Of a DNA stretch of 64,000 bases, positions 22,701 to 30,914 are shown one piece after another. Origin of the DNA: Trichobilharzia szidati (lineage: Eukaryota > Platyhelminthes > Trematoda > Strigeidida > Schistosomatidae); contig OX235275.1 in the NCBI GenBank assembly GCA_944472155.2, forward strand, positions 26,216,865 to 26,280,864. Direction: 5' to 3'. Numbering within the stretch: position 1 is the first letter of the stretch; every line of letters begins with the position of its first letter. A program made the position numbers and the translations under genes. Below the pieces are notes generated by a model. That model did not search any database and was not told where the DNA came from. It was given only the letters and a program-made list of their open reading frames with translations.

Positions 22701-25700
22701 AGGAGATGAGAGATTAAGGTCGATCGTGAAGTCAGTTAAAGAGGACTGCAGGGAAGCGAGTGAAGTAGAGATGTGTTGTTGAAGCCCTATGTTCTACTCA
22801 TAATCAAGAGTAATAATAATAATAATAATATATAAGTGGTCAACATAATTTTGAAGGTCAAACCAATCACAGATCTATAGAAGAAGAAACAATGTCTGAT
22901 CCACAAAGGCGCAACTACACATACCTTCAGAATACCTAACACACGAAAGAAAGTGTTTGGTAATCTCAGAAATTCGATAACTTCATTAAGAAATAAGTGC
23001 ATAAAGGTGATGTCACCTAGCCTGTTGAATAAATCATTTTCACGTCTAAATGCAATCATCATCAGCATACAGAACAAGATCAGGATCTTCATTAAGTACT
23101 TTCACATGATATTCAGAGACTTCACGGGTCGCTACAAAACAATTGTAACATGTTACCGAAGACTTTCCTCAATAGCCGCTTCCTTAGATCGATACGGAAC
23201 AAGCCGACTCTGGCAAGCAGAGAACACAACACCAGCTAAAACGACCTATTACTCAACAAATACACAGAACGATGGATGGATTGTACATGGGCCGGGGAGA
23301 GGAATTCAAGTGACATTACACAGCCAGTCTGTCGAGTTCCCACTTGAACGGAAACCAATGAATTGGATGTAGATCCCAAGATAACGTGGAAAAAACACCG
23401 TGTGAGGACGAAATGAACCTTACACACACAGACACAGTGGAATAAATGTCATATCGATAAAAAATAACAGAAAGCCATATGACACACAATCTCAACTAAT
23501 TGTCCAACTCACTAACTTACCACTAATCGTTCACGTGAAACTCGTTGTCCCATAGCTAATTGAATATCTGTAAACTTATCCGCTACAACACATCGTACAC
23601 GCCATGATTTATCAGTTGTCGCCTGTTGGATAAGATCAATCAGGTATTCTTCTGATTCTTCAGGTCCTAAAGCTTGCGCCAATTGGACAACAGATTCAAC
23701 AGCCATCAAACGTACAGATTCTTGTTCATCAGCAACAAGTCGAATAAAAATAGGCACAAGAACAGTCAAAATATTGTTACGTTCATTCTCTGGGTCTAGT
23801 GTGTAATCATCATTCTGATGAATAGGATTCATTATAAATGAAGACTGCTCTTCATTGGTTTTTACATTTGTGGAATAATCATCACCGGCTGTTTTAACAG
23901 AATCCTCCTTCGGTGCATCATTAATAGGCGGCGTTTGATCACCGTTTTTATCATGTTCTACTGGGCTAGATAATTCACTGGTTGATTTATTTGATTCAGC
24001 AGACGATGAAGTGGTTGTATCAACTGAATTACTTTTACTATCACTGTCATTCGATTTCTCCCCATTTGCAGTAGGTTGTTTAAGTGAACCTCCGCACATA
24101 GCCAGTGCCAGTTCACCTAATCGGGCAGCCACTGCTCGTCTGACCATTGGAGTTTCATCCCTTTATATAGAATGAAAAAGAAAAAAAGAGTCAGTCGAGA
24201 CACAATAAAAATGAAAACCTAAAGAACAGTCGTTAGCAGTAGTTGTTGTTGTTGCGGTTCGGTGGTTATCTTCTTCACCTCCGTCTTCTCTATCTTCACC
24301 TGGAGTCCTGTCTTCTGCCGATTTGCTGGTTTTCGCCTGCAAGTCTTTGAGTTTTTGTATGACGCATTAGGTATAAATCATCCAAGCGCGAAATCCACAT
24401 ATTCTACAGTCTTTTTATCGGTGGTTCAGCGTACTCCTGTCTTATTGATCCCAACAGTCCGACGCATAATCAAGTCCTCCACAATTAAAAAAAATATCAT
24501 CGGTGATAATAGGCAGACTTATCGTACTCCTGTATTCACTTCGAACGGCCAACTGAGTTTTCCGTTGTGAATTACCTGACACATGACATTGTTATATAGC
24601 CAGCTGTTGAGTGAAGTTGATAAAGACTTGTGGCACGCCGTAATGTTGAAGCAGTCTCCAAACTTTTCTTTATGCATACTAATAATTTTTTACCTTCAAA
24701 CAGATGGTGTAGTTATGAGCAGTCCACTTAGCCCTGTTTAGGAAGACATGTTCATGCCCAACCATAACAGAACAAAGTTGAAGCCTACAGTCAGTGGGAC
24801 TTCTTATTGTCCATATATCGATGACATATTTGGCGTGTGTACTGCTCAACAGTCCGCTCCGTCCTCCTTTATGGCTGTGAGACCTAGCCATTGAGAGCCG
24901 AAGACATGAAAAGATTAGCTTTGATCATAGGTGCCTGCGCTCTATCTCCCGTGGGAAGCGGTATATTAGGGTGAGCAATATTGAGGTTAGGCGTTGAGTG
25001 CTAGGTAAGGAGGGGAAATCAATCGACAAGGCTGTGAAATTACATCGACTGAGATGGTTAGGCCATGTGTTACGTATGCCTAGTCATCGCCTTCCTCGAC
25101 AATGGGCAATGTTAGCTGACATAGGGTCAGGCTGGAAAAGAGGTAGGGGCGGTCAAACCAAAACATGGCACCAGTCAATGAAATCCACAACAGTTAGTCT
25201 AAGCCACGTAGGGAGGTGTAGACTTCCAGGTTGGGGTCCTCGGGACGGTAAAATCAATGGTTGGAAACAATTGGTGATATGGCTCAAAATCGTTCTCAGT
25301 GGCGCAGATGCATCCACTCCTTTTGACATATGATTTCCAATGAAACTATATTGTTCTTCGTTAATACTATTCCTTTGTCTCACACCTCTGTTTACTGTCT
25401 CTAATATGCATTTCTTCTCTTGCTTTGTGTGCTACATGGAGGGCGTGTGGCGACTTGAACTGCCGCACATATGTGCAAAGTTCTATATCAAAAACCGACC
25501 GATCGACCGACATTTGTAACATGCAACAATAAAAGAGTCATGCATCCTACCCACCTACGTACCTACCTACCTACTCAGATTATTCAACAACGCACATACA
25601 AAATATTGAATTCATCATGGAATGTGGAAGAGATGAAGAGTTTCATTTCCATGAAATCGTCATGATGTAACACGTGTGGAATACGGTAGTTTCTAGAGAC

Positions 25701-28700
25701 ACCAATTAACTGAAAGCCCACGTCGAGTGGACAATACTTACATTTCAACTGTTTTTATCTAAATACCTATAAATAATCACTAATCAAAACTATGTTTTAA
25801 AGAGTTAGGAACATATGATCCGCGGAGAGAAAATTAAGAGGAAGAATTTCTGATACTCGAAAAAATGTTGAAAAACAACGCTTACACCCTGAGAAATTCA
25901 GTAGTAGCAAACAAATCACAGTGGAAAAGAAGCCTATATCTTCATAGTCAACTCGACTTTAAAGATGATAATTATATTAAAGGAATAGTCAACTGAAGAT
26001 TCAATGCCTCACACTAGCCAGGACCTATGCTGCAGCTAAGTTTGTGCAACACCAAAGGTTGACAGTTAACCCTTCCCTTATAGAAATCCAACCGTGCATA
26101 CCAATTCACATGTATCTGCGTTAGCAGTTACATTGGGCGAAGAGAAAGAAAGGCAGCATATCTTCGATTTTGTGAACATTGAACCAAAAAGCCTAAGTCT
26201 CAAGGGAACAAACGCTTACAATAGTACTATTACCGGACATCTCATTGACATAGGTCGTCATGAGGTGGAACATTGCAAAATCCTTTAGGATTATCATTAG
26301 ACAAAACAGCTTCAACCATTCTCAAGTTTACCGAAACAATCGTTATCAAATGCTTGAAATCCGAATTAAGTCTTCAGAAAGAAGCAGTTATCAGTCCTTT
26401 CCTTGACCTGGTGTAACTGGATCTCTCTCTCTCCTTCATTTGATTATGTAATCGTTGGCTTTAACCACTTCTCCCCTTAATATTAGAGTAACTTTGTTTT
26501 TCTCTTTTTTCTATGATCTGACTTGAGCTCATCAATTTGTTACTCATTTTATTATTAGTTACTCATCATCTTGTGTTCACCTTTTGTCTCAATCACCTAA
26601 CCTCTTTTACCATTTTATCCAAGTATCATTTCTGAACACTGTTTCTGAATTTTGGAGTCTCCTGTCATTAACTGATATTATTTAACATTTGCAAGTATAC
26701 TGAAACTTGTTCTGTACATAGACCGTACACACAGCTGATGAGAGGCTAGAGAAATAAAAGTGATAGTGCCCTCCCAATCTACACAAGCCGTTGTCCTTGC
26801 TTTATTCAAAATAATAATAATAATATGATGAGCAATAACACTGCTCACTGAACTCACCTAGCCAATCTCCTGAGAAAATCAAGTAATTCCCATCGTTCTG
26901 AACTGCGTACACGTGGATAGACTACACTGAATAGTGCACATGCCGATGTTCGACTGGTAAACCAATCTCCATTGGCTAAACGATGCAGTAATGGATTAAA
27001 ATAGTTTTCAATTGAATCTGTTGTATGATCTGGTGCAAGTTTTCTTAATGCTTCAACAGCTTTGTCACGTACAACTGTCTCCTCTACCTAGTTAAATACA
27101 TACAATATTATATAGAAATGATTATTATGTAATAAGTAGTCCTGCTTAACACTCCCCTTATTTGACAACAGTAATAGTATTCCTGTTGAAAACACTTACA
27201 CACACTGAAATCGAACCAGAACCTTTAGCCAGATTATTCTCCCCTGTTGCCTGTGACAGGTAATTTCTCACTCACTGTCTTCACACACGTACGTGGTGGT
27301 GAGGACAGGTGTTCTGACAAAAGTGAAAGGACGAATGAGGAAGTTTGATGCTTATATCACTGGACTTTTTGGAGCTGGTAAATCCTGATTCTAAACCCAA
27401 GGGTACAGAAGGGCTCCAAAATCCAAACGAATCAAATGGCATACAAACATATTTTGGTTTGCATCTCCTTGTTCTGTTTTGCTGACACCTGTGTGTTAGA
27501 CTTCAAGATAAAGGCCTTGAAGAGGAGTTTCTTAAAGCAACCACCTACTTCGGTTCGTACAAATCACGGATCAACAGTCAGTAGGAAATTCTACTCACTT
27601 GCAGGCACTCAGGCATACACATATGCGGCCTACCTAATGTTTTGGCACGCGTTCTACATATTGTACAACCACGCCCAACGCTGCTGTTGGTTCGGAACAA
27701 TACTTAAGGCGATTGTATGCTATCACTCTACCTGAGATATACCTACCTCTATAGGATTCTCAGGCACACACAAACACACACATATATGCACCTACTGGAC
27801 AATCTCAGAGAGCGATCTCGTCCTACAATTCACCCGTTACCATAACATTAATAAATCAAAAAGTGCCGATATTCGAGCGAAATGGCGGATTGAACAGTAT
27901 GTCCACTACTACATAAATGAAATTCAATTTGCTCACCAGAGATCAATGCTTTTAACAGTCTGAAATGTATGGTACGCACTTTAACAGTCTAAGCATTGGA
28001 GTGTTAGAACTCAATAGGCCGGCAAAGAGCCAGAGTCCTACTTACAATGTCGAGTTATCCAGGTTGATGGAGGTGCAGCACAAGTCAGACCCGGGAAGGT
28101 CGACTTTATAAGCTGACAGACTACAACATCTCCACTGCTTAACACAGAAATTCTTGACTAGACATTTTAACTACTTTAGCAAGAATCAATAATCACGTGA
28201 CATGCGAGTTTTCATTTAATAACTTTGTGAATAATTATTCTAATGACAAGAATTTAAGCATTCTACTAGTATTTACTGTCAAACACGGTTGATTTGTGGA
28301 GTAAATCCGTTTACTTACTGAACACCTTTCACGTTGGTAACTTATTTTCATCTGTAACTGTCCCAACCGATAGCTGCTACCTTGACTTCTTGGTGGTCGG
28401 GCTAGCGCATCGTAATGACCCAGCAAGCTACACTGTCTGGAACGAATGTTCCATTCAGGAAAGGTTGTTAGGATGGTAATTAGACTAAAAGCAGTATCCA
28501 TCATGGTATGTTGGATGTTTACACTACGCTTTGGGTATATGGGTAAAGTTATACTGTTGGTGAACAGGTATATAACAGCAGTAAGGTATTTACCTCACAT
28601 GACTGGCGTGTCAACTATGTTGTCTCTTCACTCTATGAAGAGGTTGTGGAGCCATACAAAAGGTTGACTCCGAAAATTGTAGATCCTGATTTGTCCCATG

Positions 28701-29409
28701 GTGGTCCGCGTAGCCGACGGTAAGTTCCTAATAACTCAAGCAGTTATCGCCTAGGCTCTGCGGTAAGCACACTAATTGTCTTTTTGTTTCAGGTATCCCA
28801 AGAAAAAAATGTCATTGACTTAATTATTCTGAGTTACAGAATTAACCAACTTTGGGTTCGAGCTACAGTTTATTACTGGTCTAGGGTGCTCGACATCCCA
28901 GCAATAAGTTACAGGTTCAACGACTGCTTCACTCATCGAGGTTTGAACAGATAGGTAGTACCACTAGCCCTTACGCAACAGATGTAGTTCATTGCCAACA
29001 TTATAGAAATACGAGTGACTGAGACTTAAGTGTATTAAGCCGGCTGTTTTTACAGCTAATTATTTCCTTGTAAACACGGTAAGCAATGCAAACATCTAAC
29101 GACACACACACACACACATAAACTTACAGCAGCAAGACTTTCAAGTGGAGGCAGCAGCGAATGAGCGTACTCTGGACCACCGACGTATGGAACTAATGTT
29201 CCTAATTGTTCTGCTAAAGCAAGTAGAACTTCATCTTCATCATAGATTGTCTCAGTTAAAAATGGTATCAGTTGAGATCGCGTTTTCTCCGGGCCAAGTG
29301 CTAATGCAATAGTTGCTATTTTACGAATGCTTTGAAGACGGACTTGTAAGTCTTCACCACGAAGTTCTTCTATAAGCACACCAATAGGGTATTCTTCACC
29401 TCTGTCCAT
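9494..29409 (-). CDS. PPP2R1A: PP2A scaffold subunit A (PR65), six coding exons
   Basis: Scaffold of the heterotrimeric serine/threonine phosphatase PP2A. In known family members the HEAT-repeat solenoid holds the catalytic C subunit at its C-terminal repeats and a regulatory B subunit at its N-terminal repeats. Exons join as 29128-29409, 26858-27087, 23521-24160, 18526-19284, 11894-12055 and 9494-10027, all GT-AG, giving 2607 nt and 868 residues. Family hallmarks include [85 protein letters not shown] and NYLHRM. Animal orthologues are near 590 residues. The extra length comes from roughly 104 residues within 193-305, about 52 within 418-470, and a tail from about 741. The five introns carry LINEs, SINEs and Penelope fragments. 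The symbol follows the vertebrate orthologue. Confidence 0.95.
10128..10330 (-). mobile_element. Smalpha-type SINE in PP2A intron 5
   Basis: The minus strand has an A-box-like GAGTGATCTATGGTG, a B-box-like GAGTTCGAATCG, and a hammerhead motif near the 3' end, the layout of schistosome Smalpha retroposons. It is followed on the 3' side by a GGCTGGCTGGC-type stretch. Confidence 0.7.
10150..10205 (-). ncRNA. Hammerhead ribozyme, core intact
   Basis: The core has the conserved bases CTGATGAG, a stem II GTCC/GGAC with loop CATGTA, and GAAA. Helix III is ATG/CAT with no loop, followed by A as the base 5' of the cleavage site. A nearly loopless helix III is typical of the schistosome satellite ribozymes. 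Helix I pairing looks weak. Confidence 0.65.
10340..11465 (-). mobile_element. SR2-type LINE fragment, RT to 3' region
   Basis: A minus-strand SR2 copy with recognisable RT sequence: [20 protein letters not shown], then a [15 protein letters not shown] box in place of YADD, and VDHFT. The 5' side is cut by an inverted SINE pair, and the coding sequence is broken by shifts. It is a dead fragment inside PP2A intron 5. Confidence 0.75.
11541..11575 (-). ncRNA. Hammerhead ribozyme motif (first C changed)
   Basis: Core GTGAAGAG, stem II GTCC/GGAC with loop CAAACTA, GAAAC, helix III ACAC/GTGT with a 2-3-nt loop. The first conserved C is replaced by G. Confidence 0.5.
11605..11655 (+). ncRNA. Hammerhead ribozyme motif
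   Basis: Core CTGATGAG intact; stem II has lost one pair (GTCC against AGAC); GAAACAGCTGTC gives loopless helix III ACAG/CTGT and C at the cleavage position. Confidence 0.55.
11894..12055 (-). CDS. PPP2R1A: PP2A-A coding exon 5 (residues 638-691)
   Basis: 54 codons between TTTTGTAG and GTAAGT. It encodes [10 protein letters not shown] then [20 protein letters not shown], which aligns with the corresponding PR65 segment containing NYLHRM and MLPTVLRMAGD. Both phases are 0. It is too short and too intron-flanked to show as a long open frame. Confidence 0.9.
12056..12299. other. Intron 4 start, unassigned
   Basis: No coding sequence; contains a short (CA)n run near 12180. Nothing else recognised. 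Confidence 0.3.
12300..13490 (-). mobile_element. RTE-2 LINE, decayed, minus strand
   Basis: The minus strand encodes broken RTE pieces: around 13000 a [16 protein letters not shown] segment after the RT, and around 13300 sequence matching the palm region seen again at 24240-24670. Numerous stops. The 3' boundary near 12300 is not sharp. Confidence 0.65.
13491..13899. other. Unassigned intron 4 segment
   Basis: A (TG)n run near 13589-13603 and no recognised coding sequence. Confidence 0.3.
13900..14165. mobile_element. Inverted hammerhead-SINE composite
   Basis: Minus-strand Pol III-like head with A box (TTGGCTTAGTAGTCTG) and B box (GGATTCGAACCAG) plus a hammerhead remnant at about 13925-13950, joined to a plus-strand SINE tail (AACAGCTGTTCAGTACTCCC to CAAACCAATACTTGAATAT). 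The junction sequence (CAATGGCCTATGAATTCCAA) resembles the one at 15170-15195. Confidence 0.65.
14340..14520 (+). mobile_element. Hammerhead-SINE with clear Pol III boxes
   Basis: Contains an A-box-like TTAGTGGTCTACGAGC, a strong B box GGGTTCGAACCTC (14411-14423), then a hammerhead core at 14430-14475. The core has a GAG insertion after CTGATGA, and GAAACAACGTC would give a 2-bp helix III. Confidence 0.65.
14430..14475 (+). ncRNA. Hammerhead ribozyme motif with insertion
   Basis: CTGATGAGGAGTCC…GGACGAAAC: the conserved bases are present, but three extra bases sit between the core and stem II. Activity is doubtful. Confidence 0.45.
14560..14760 (-). mobile_element. Second hammerhead-SINE family, copy 1
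   Basis: On the minus strand a hammerhead-like core (TTGATGA, GAAACC near 14660-14695) is followed by GTGTTCAGATC and, further on, a CTACTCACCTCAAGCAATCAG end. The same order is seen at 20930-21130. It differs from the Smalpha type in its stem II (CTCGG-rich) and downstream sequence. Confidence 0.5.
14930..15040 (-). mobile_element. SR2-type LINE fragment
   Basis: A short minus-strand SR2 3' piece (plus-strand reading TTTTGGTTTGACCACCACTAG, split here for length: TTTTGGTTTGACC, ACCACTAG; then CCTATGTCAGCTACC). Confidence 0.6.
15043..15365. mobile_element. Inverted hammerhead-SINE composite
   Basis: Minus hammerhead (15043-15075) and minus head with B-box-like GGATTCAACATCC and A-box-like GTGGCTGAATGGTC, then about 85 nt, then a plus hammerhead (15264-15300) and its SINE tail. 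The middle segment is homologous to the junction in the 13.9-14.2 kb copy. Confidence 0.65.
15250..15312 (+). ncRNA. Hammerhead ribozyme, core intact
   Basis: CTGAAGA (15265-15271), stem II GTCC/GGAC with a CAAAGTA loop, GAA at 15287-15289, helix III ACAG/CTGT without loop, and C at 15298 as the base before cleavage. Helix I can pair distally (GGGAA with TTCCC) across an internal loop. With the 10.2 kb copy this is the best candidate for activity. Confidence 0.65.
15366..16379. other. Unassigned intron 4 segment
   Basis: Contains an (AAAT)n tract near 15537-15556, a short (TA)n near 15621 and (CA)n near 15798. Short chance frames only; no recognised protein. Confidence 0.35.
16380..16640 (+). 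pseudogene. Penelope-like element C-terminus
   Basis: Frame fragments spell [20 protein letters not shown] and then [20 protein letters not shown] before a SLSLPW stop region. This is the C-terminal half of a GIY-YIG domain of a Penelope-like element, related to the fragments at 2.9 and 26.2 kb. An upstream shift separates it from the rest of the domain. Confidence 0.65.
16723..16758. repeat. (TA)n microsatellite
   Basis: About 18 TA units without interruption. Confidence 0.9.
16950..17070 (+). mobile_element. SR2-type LINE 3' tip, plus strand
   Basis: A decayed 3' UTR (GTGTCACATGGAGTATTGG, AAAAAGTTCTATCCTGAAACC) ending in the tetranucleotide tail CAGTCAGTCAG. Other SR2 copies end in CAGA or CGAC tails. 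Confidence 0.55.
17130..17260 (+). repeat. Dispersed repeat C, plus copy
   Basis: Carries GGTGTTTCTCACAAATGGG, CTGGCGCTTACAACCGGACT and TCGAATGGCCC in the order seen at 6238-6400. Confidence 0.5.
17600..17830 (-). mobile_element. tRNA-headed SINE, decayed copy
   Basis: The minus strand has a B box GGGGTTCGATTCCC, a degenerate A box, and a body containing GGCTGGGTATGAGGCTGG. The body matches the better copy at 51625-51850. The 3' end has CTGAAGCCTTACTCC, a worn version of the RTE-2 LINE end signature. Confidence 0.6.
18190..18375 (+). mobile_element. Smalpha-type SINE, 3' part
   Basis: Contains GGTTAGCAGTAGAATAC and GTGAGAACAACGTCCAG leading into a hammerhead core at 18321-18365. The head is worn. 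Confidence 0.55.
18321..18365 (+). ncRNA. Hammerhead ribozyme motif (first C changed)
   Basis: TTGACGAG, stem II GTCCC/GGGAC with loop GAAA, then GAAATGTACAGTC. The first core base is T instead of C, and helix III contains a bulge. Confidence 0.55.
18526..19284 (-). CDS. PPP2R1A: PP2A-A coding exon 4 (residues 385-637)
   Basis: Begins [20 protein letters not shown] after ACAAACAG and ends YIPK at GTGAGT. Covers roughly HEAT repeats 8-13, including [13 protein letters not shown] and [15 protein letters not shown] Thr-rich insertion ([19 protein letters not shown], residues about 418-470) separates two repeats. Downstream in-frame sequence into the intron is not coding. Confidence 0.93.
19700..20040 (-). 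pseudogene. Penelope-like GIY-YIG domain remnant
   Basis: The minus strand translates to [14 protein letters not shown], which fits the xCxCGxxYIGxT start of the GIY-YIG endonuclease in Penelope-like elements, then degenerates with stops through SGHL-like and SELCMQKK segments. No intact frame remains. Confidence 0.65.
20053..20361 (+). repeat. Dispersed repeat A, long copy
   Basis: Begins GTAACGACAGAAGACAAG and ends CAGCTTTCACCACACA. Homologous along its length to 855-1190; the LINE-captured copy at 55197-55408 starts with almost the same bases. Confidence 0.75.
20930..21130 (-). mobile_element. Second hammerhead-SINE family, copy 2
   Basis: Minus-strand unit with a hammerhead at 21060-21108, then GTGTTCAGATC and an end matching CTCATCTCAACCAATCAGTA. 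The related end CTCACCTCAATCAATCAGTA also occurs on the plus strand at about 21378-21400, so an inverted or second copy lies next to it. Confidence 0.55.
21060..21108 (-). ncRNA. Hammerhead ribozyme motif, second family
   Basis: CTGATGAG intact, stem II with CTCGGTGCC against AGGCG around an AAATA loop, GAAACAG next. The stem II sequence differs from the Smalpha-type copies. Confidence 0.55.
21131..21784. other. Unassigned intron 3 segment
   Basis: Apart from the SINE end near 21378-21400, no recognised element or gene. Confidence 0.3.
21785..22082 (-). mobile_element. RTE-2 LINE 3' end, minus strand
   Basis: The 3' signature CTGAAGCCCTGTGTGTTCCA lies at the left edge (minus reading), preceded by decayed C-terminal coding sequence. 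Its 5' side stops where the probable solo LTR begins. Confidence 0.65.
22083..22338 (+). mobile_element. Probable solo LTR
   Basis: A 256-bp segment beginning TGTCA and ending TGACA, the terminal inverted bases expected of an LTR. It contains a polyadenylation-like GGAATTAAAG. No internal retroelement sequence adjoins it. I could not find a clear flanking target duplication, so orientation and boundaries are provisional. Confidence 0.5.
22440..22830 (+). mobile_element. RTE-2 LINE 3' end, plus strand
   Basis: Decayed C-terminal coding sequence, then GTTGAAGCCCTATGTTCTAC and a (TAA)n tail at 22809-22830. It is the clearest RTE-2 tail in the window. Confidence 0.7.
22831..23099. other. Unassigned segment
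   Basis: No recognised element; short chance frames on both strands. Confidence 0.3.
23100..23425 (+). mobile_element. RTE-like LINE C-terminal fragment (third type)
   Basis: Translated pieces such as [13 protein letters not shown] and the following W-rich stretch resemble the post-RT region of RTE LINEs (LW..TNQLP… then KWIGHTLRK in better copies). Heavily decayed, so the assignment is tentative. Confidence 0.45.
23521..24160 (-). CDS. PPP2R1A: PP2A-A coding exon 3 (residues 171-384)
   Basis: Starts by completing an Arg codon and then reads [18 protein letters not shown]; ends RVSRERLV at GTAAGT. Between HEAT repeats 5 and 6 it holds about 100 extra residues rich in S, T, N, D, E and K (residues about 193-305) before resuming with [20 protein letters not shown]. 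The insertion lies between helices, not inside a helix, and keeps the frame. Confidence 0.92.
24240..24670 (-). mobile_element. RTE-2 LINE, RT palm fragment, minus strand
   Basis: The minus strand holds a shifted RT segment with a CLLSPMIFF motif (the GxxQGxxLSP region of RTs) and downstream sequence homologous to 13050-13470. Stops are frequent. It starts only about 80 nt outside PP2A exon 3. Confidence 0.55.
24836..25500 (+). mobile_element. SR2-type LINE 3' end, near-identical partner of 35215-35880
   Basis: A 5'-truncated copy with an open C-terminal stretch ([20 protein letters not shown], then [13 protein letters not shown]) and 3' UTR, ending in a (CGAC)n tail at about 25493-25512. 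It is almost identical to the minus-strand copy at 35215-35880, so the two form a large inverted pair around PP2A exons 1 and 2. Confidence 0.8.
25513..26089. other. Unassigned intron 2 segment
   Basis: Contains an (ACCT)n tract near 25556-25575; otherwise nothing recognised. Confidence 0.3.
26090..26840 (+). mobile_element. Penelope-like element 3' end
   Basis: Coding remnant with [19 protein letters not shown], then a C-terminal stretch ending near 26420, and about 400 nt of T-rich 3' UTR ending with (AAT)n just before PP2A exon 2. A CTGATGAGAGG…GAAAT string at about 26737 recalls a hammerhead core but does not fold convincingly. Confidence 0.6.
26858..27087 (-). CDS. PPP2R1A: PP2A-A coding exon 2 (residues 95-171)
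   Basis: Begins [17 protein letters not shown] after a CTAG acceptor and ends FLRRLA plus two bases at GTGAGT. It contains [16 protein letters not shown], the most conserved stretch of repeats 3-4. No single open frame reveals it, because both flanks stop quickly; it was found by splicing logic and family match. Confidence 0.92.
27290..27440 (+). repeat. Dispersed repeat C, plus copy
   Basis: Carries GGTGTTCTGACAAAAGTGA, TGATGCTTATATCACTGG and GGCTCCAAAATCCAAACG, in the order of the 6.2 and 17.1 kb copies. Confidence 0.45.
27441..29127. other. Unassigned part of PP2A intron 1
   Basis: No coding sequence recognised. A (CA)n run at 29103-29118 lies just inside the donor of exon 1. A B-box-like GGGTTCGAGCTAC near 28854 hints at an old SINE, but no second box or ribozyme is visible. 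Confidence 0.35.
29128..29409 (-). CDS. PPP2R1A: PP2A-A coding exon 1 (residues 1-94)
   Basis: Starts [16 protein letters not shown], aligning with the first HEAT repeat of PR65, and ends PPLESLAA at a GTAAGT donor. A 3' splice site (CTCTTTTAG) lies immediately upstream at 29416, leaving CTACTA before the ATG. The ATG matches the family start closely, so I keep it. Frame ends in phase 0. Confidence 0.93.
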
Positions 29410-29420
29410 TAGTAGCTAAA
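29410..29420 (-). promoter_or_regulatory. 3' splice site 6 nt upstream of the start codon
   Basis: The minus strand reads CTCTCTTTTAG then CTACTA and ATG. This acceptor either closes a 5' UTR intron or takes the spliced leader. The flatworm leader ends in AUG, and here that AUG would be in frame (Met-Leu-Leu-Met-Asp). Confidence 0.6.
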
Positions 29421-29654
29421 AGAGAGAATCAATGATTAATCAGTATACTAACACACTCATAAAAAACATGACTCAAATTCACCGCAGGACCGCACAAAAG
29501 TTCAGCAATTCAACTTGCCACAGTCCATATAGCATACAAAGGTAGAGAAAAGAAAACCAACAAAATCAAAAGAACTATAATCAGCAGTAACCTACGGAGA
29601 ATAGTAAGATGGTGAAGCACGAGGGTTTAATATTTGTAGGATATTAGAAAGGGT

Positions 29655-30300
29655 GAATGCCATTAAGAAGCATTTTGAGCTATATCACCAACAGTCTTAA
29701 GTCACTGGTTCTTAGCACTCTGAGGTCCCCAACCGGGCAGCCTACACCTCTAACTACGCTAGGAAATAACTTTGGAAGATTTCGTGGAATGATGCCATGT
29801 TTTGATTTGATTACACCTAGCTCTTTTTCAAACTAGTTAATCTAGTGTCAGCTAACATTGCTCGTCAAGGAAAACAATGGCTCGGCATGCGCAACACGTA
29901 TTCCAGTCATCTCAATCGATGTCGCTTCACAATCTCATCGACTGACTTTTTCACCTTACCTAACACTATGCCTAATTTGAGTACTACTCACCATACCCTA
30001 CCAATTAACATCTGGGACAGAATGCAAACATCTGTGATCACAGACAGTTAACCTTTTTGAAATCTCCCACTTTCAATGACCATGTCTTACAAACAAAGAA
30101 AGATGGAGCGAAGTGGTACGGAGTACACACGTCCTTTGAGCAATAGCCATATATGGCGTCCATTGGGACTGATGCAACTTCCCAAGCGATTTCTCAATCT
30201 TATTCATAACCACGTCTATATGTGGTCCATGGAATTCAACCTCATATCTTCCAATTTCAATGCCCATGTTCCATAGTCATTAAGGAGGATAGAACCAATT
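29655..30300 (-). mobile_element. SR2-type LINE fragment, diverged
   Basis: A minus-strand SR2 C-terminal and 3' region, recognisable by GTCAGCTAACATTGCTCGTC and the GGCATGCGCAACACGTATTCC region (plus reading), with many substitutions and indels. It sits 240 nt upstream of the PP2A start. Confidence 0.6.
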
Positions 30301-30914
30301 GCTGCACAATGTTTTTCTAGACAAAATAAAGTCGATTTCATAGCTAGTTGCCGAATACTTGAGCTAACTCCACCAGTAATCACAGCTAGTATTTTAAACA
30401 CAATAAGATGTAGTTATTGAAAAGATACGAATCTAAGAATAGGAACTCTAATGAGGATTCTGTGAAGAATTCCTGTATATATGGATCCATTAAATGGTTT
30501 GAAAAGAAAACAAACATCTGCTTGTCGAGACAAGGAGTAGCATACTAACGCACAGCTATTACCTCCACGATGATTTGGATCTCATGCTGAAACTGAAAGC
30601 TACAATAAGATTGGAACTTAGGATTTCAACAATGTTTGAAATAATTATTAAGTCTTTAATACTATGTAGCTATTGCACGAAGTGAAAAACAACGAACAAA
30701 CCCGATGGCTCATATTGCATATGTCAAGCAAGATGCCATATTAGGTAGCCTAATATTAAGCTGAAATCAGCTGAATTACCTACGTAGAACTGTGTAGATA
30801 GGCGCATCAGTTCCAGCTGTCACAATTCCAAAGGCAGGAAAATAAAAAATGTAGAAACAAATAAACATGCATGTTATTTGGGATTTCAAGAATCTACAAA
30901 ATGACAATGGTTTC
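30301..30914. other. No gene recognised
   Basis: Unassigned sequence upstream of PP2A. A promoter or an upstream non-coding exon could be here, but I see no diagnostic motif. Confidence 0.3.

Noticed and set aside
26730..26765. A hammerhead ribozyme in the Penelope 3' end
   Set aside because: CTGATGAG and GAAAT are present, but the bases between them do not form a stem II and no helix III is visible.
9494..29409. The PP2A scaffold locus as a processed or decayed pseudogene
   Set aside because: It has introns with proper GT-AG sites, correct phases at every junction, and no stop or shift in 868 codons.
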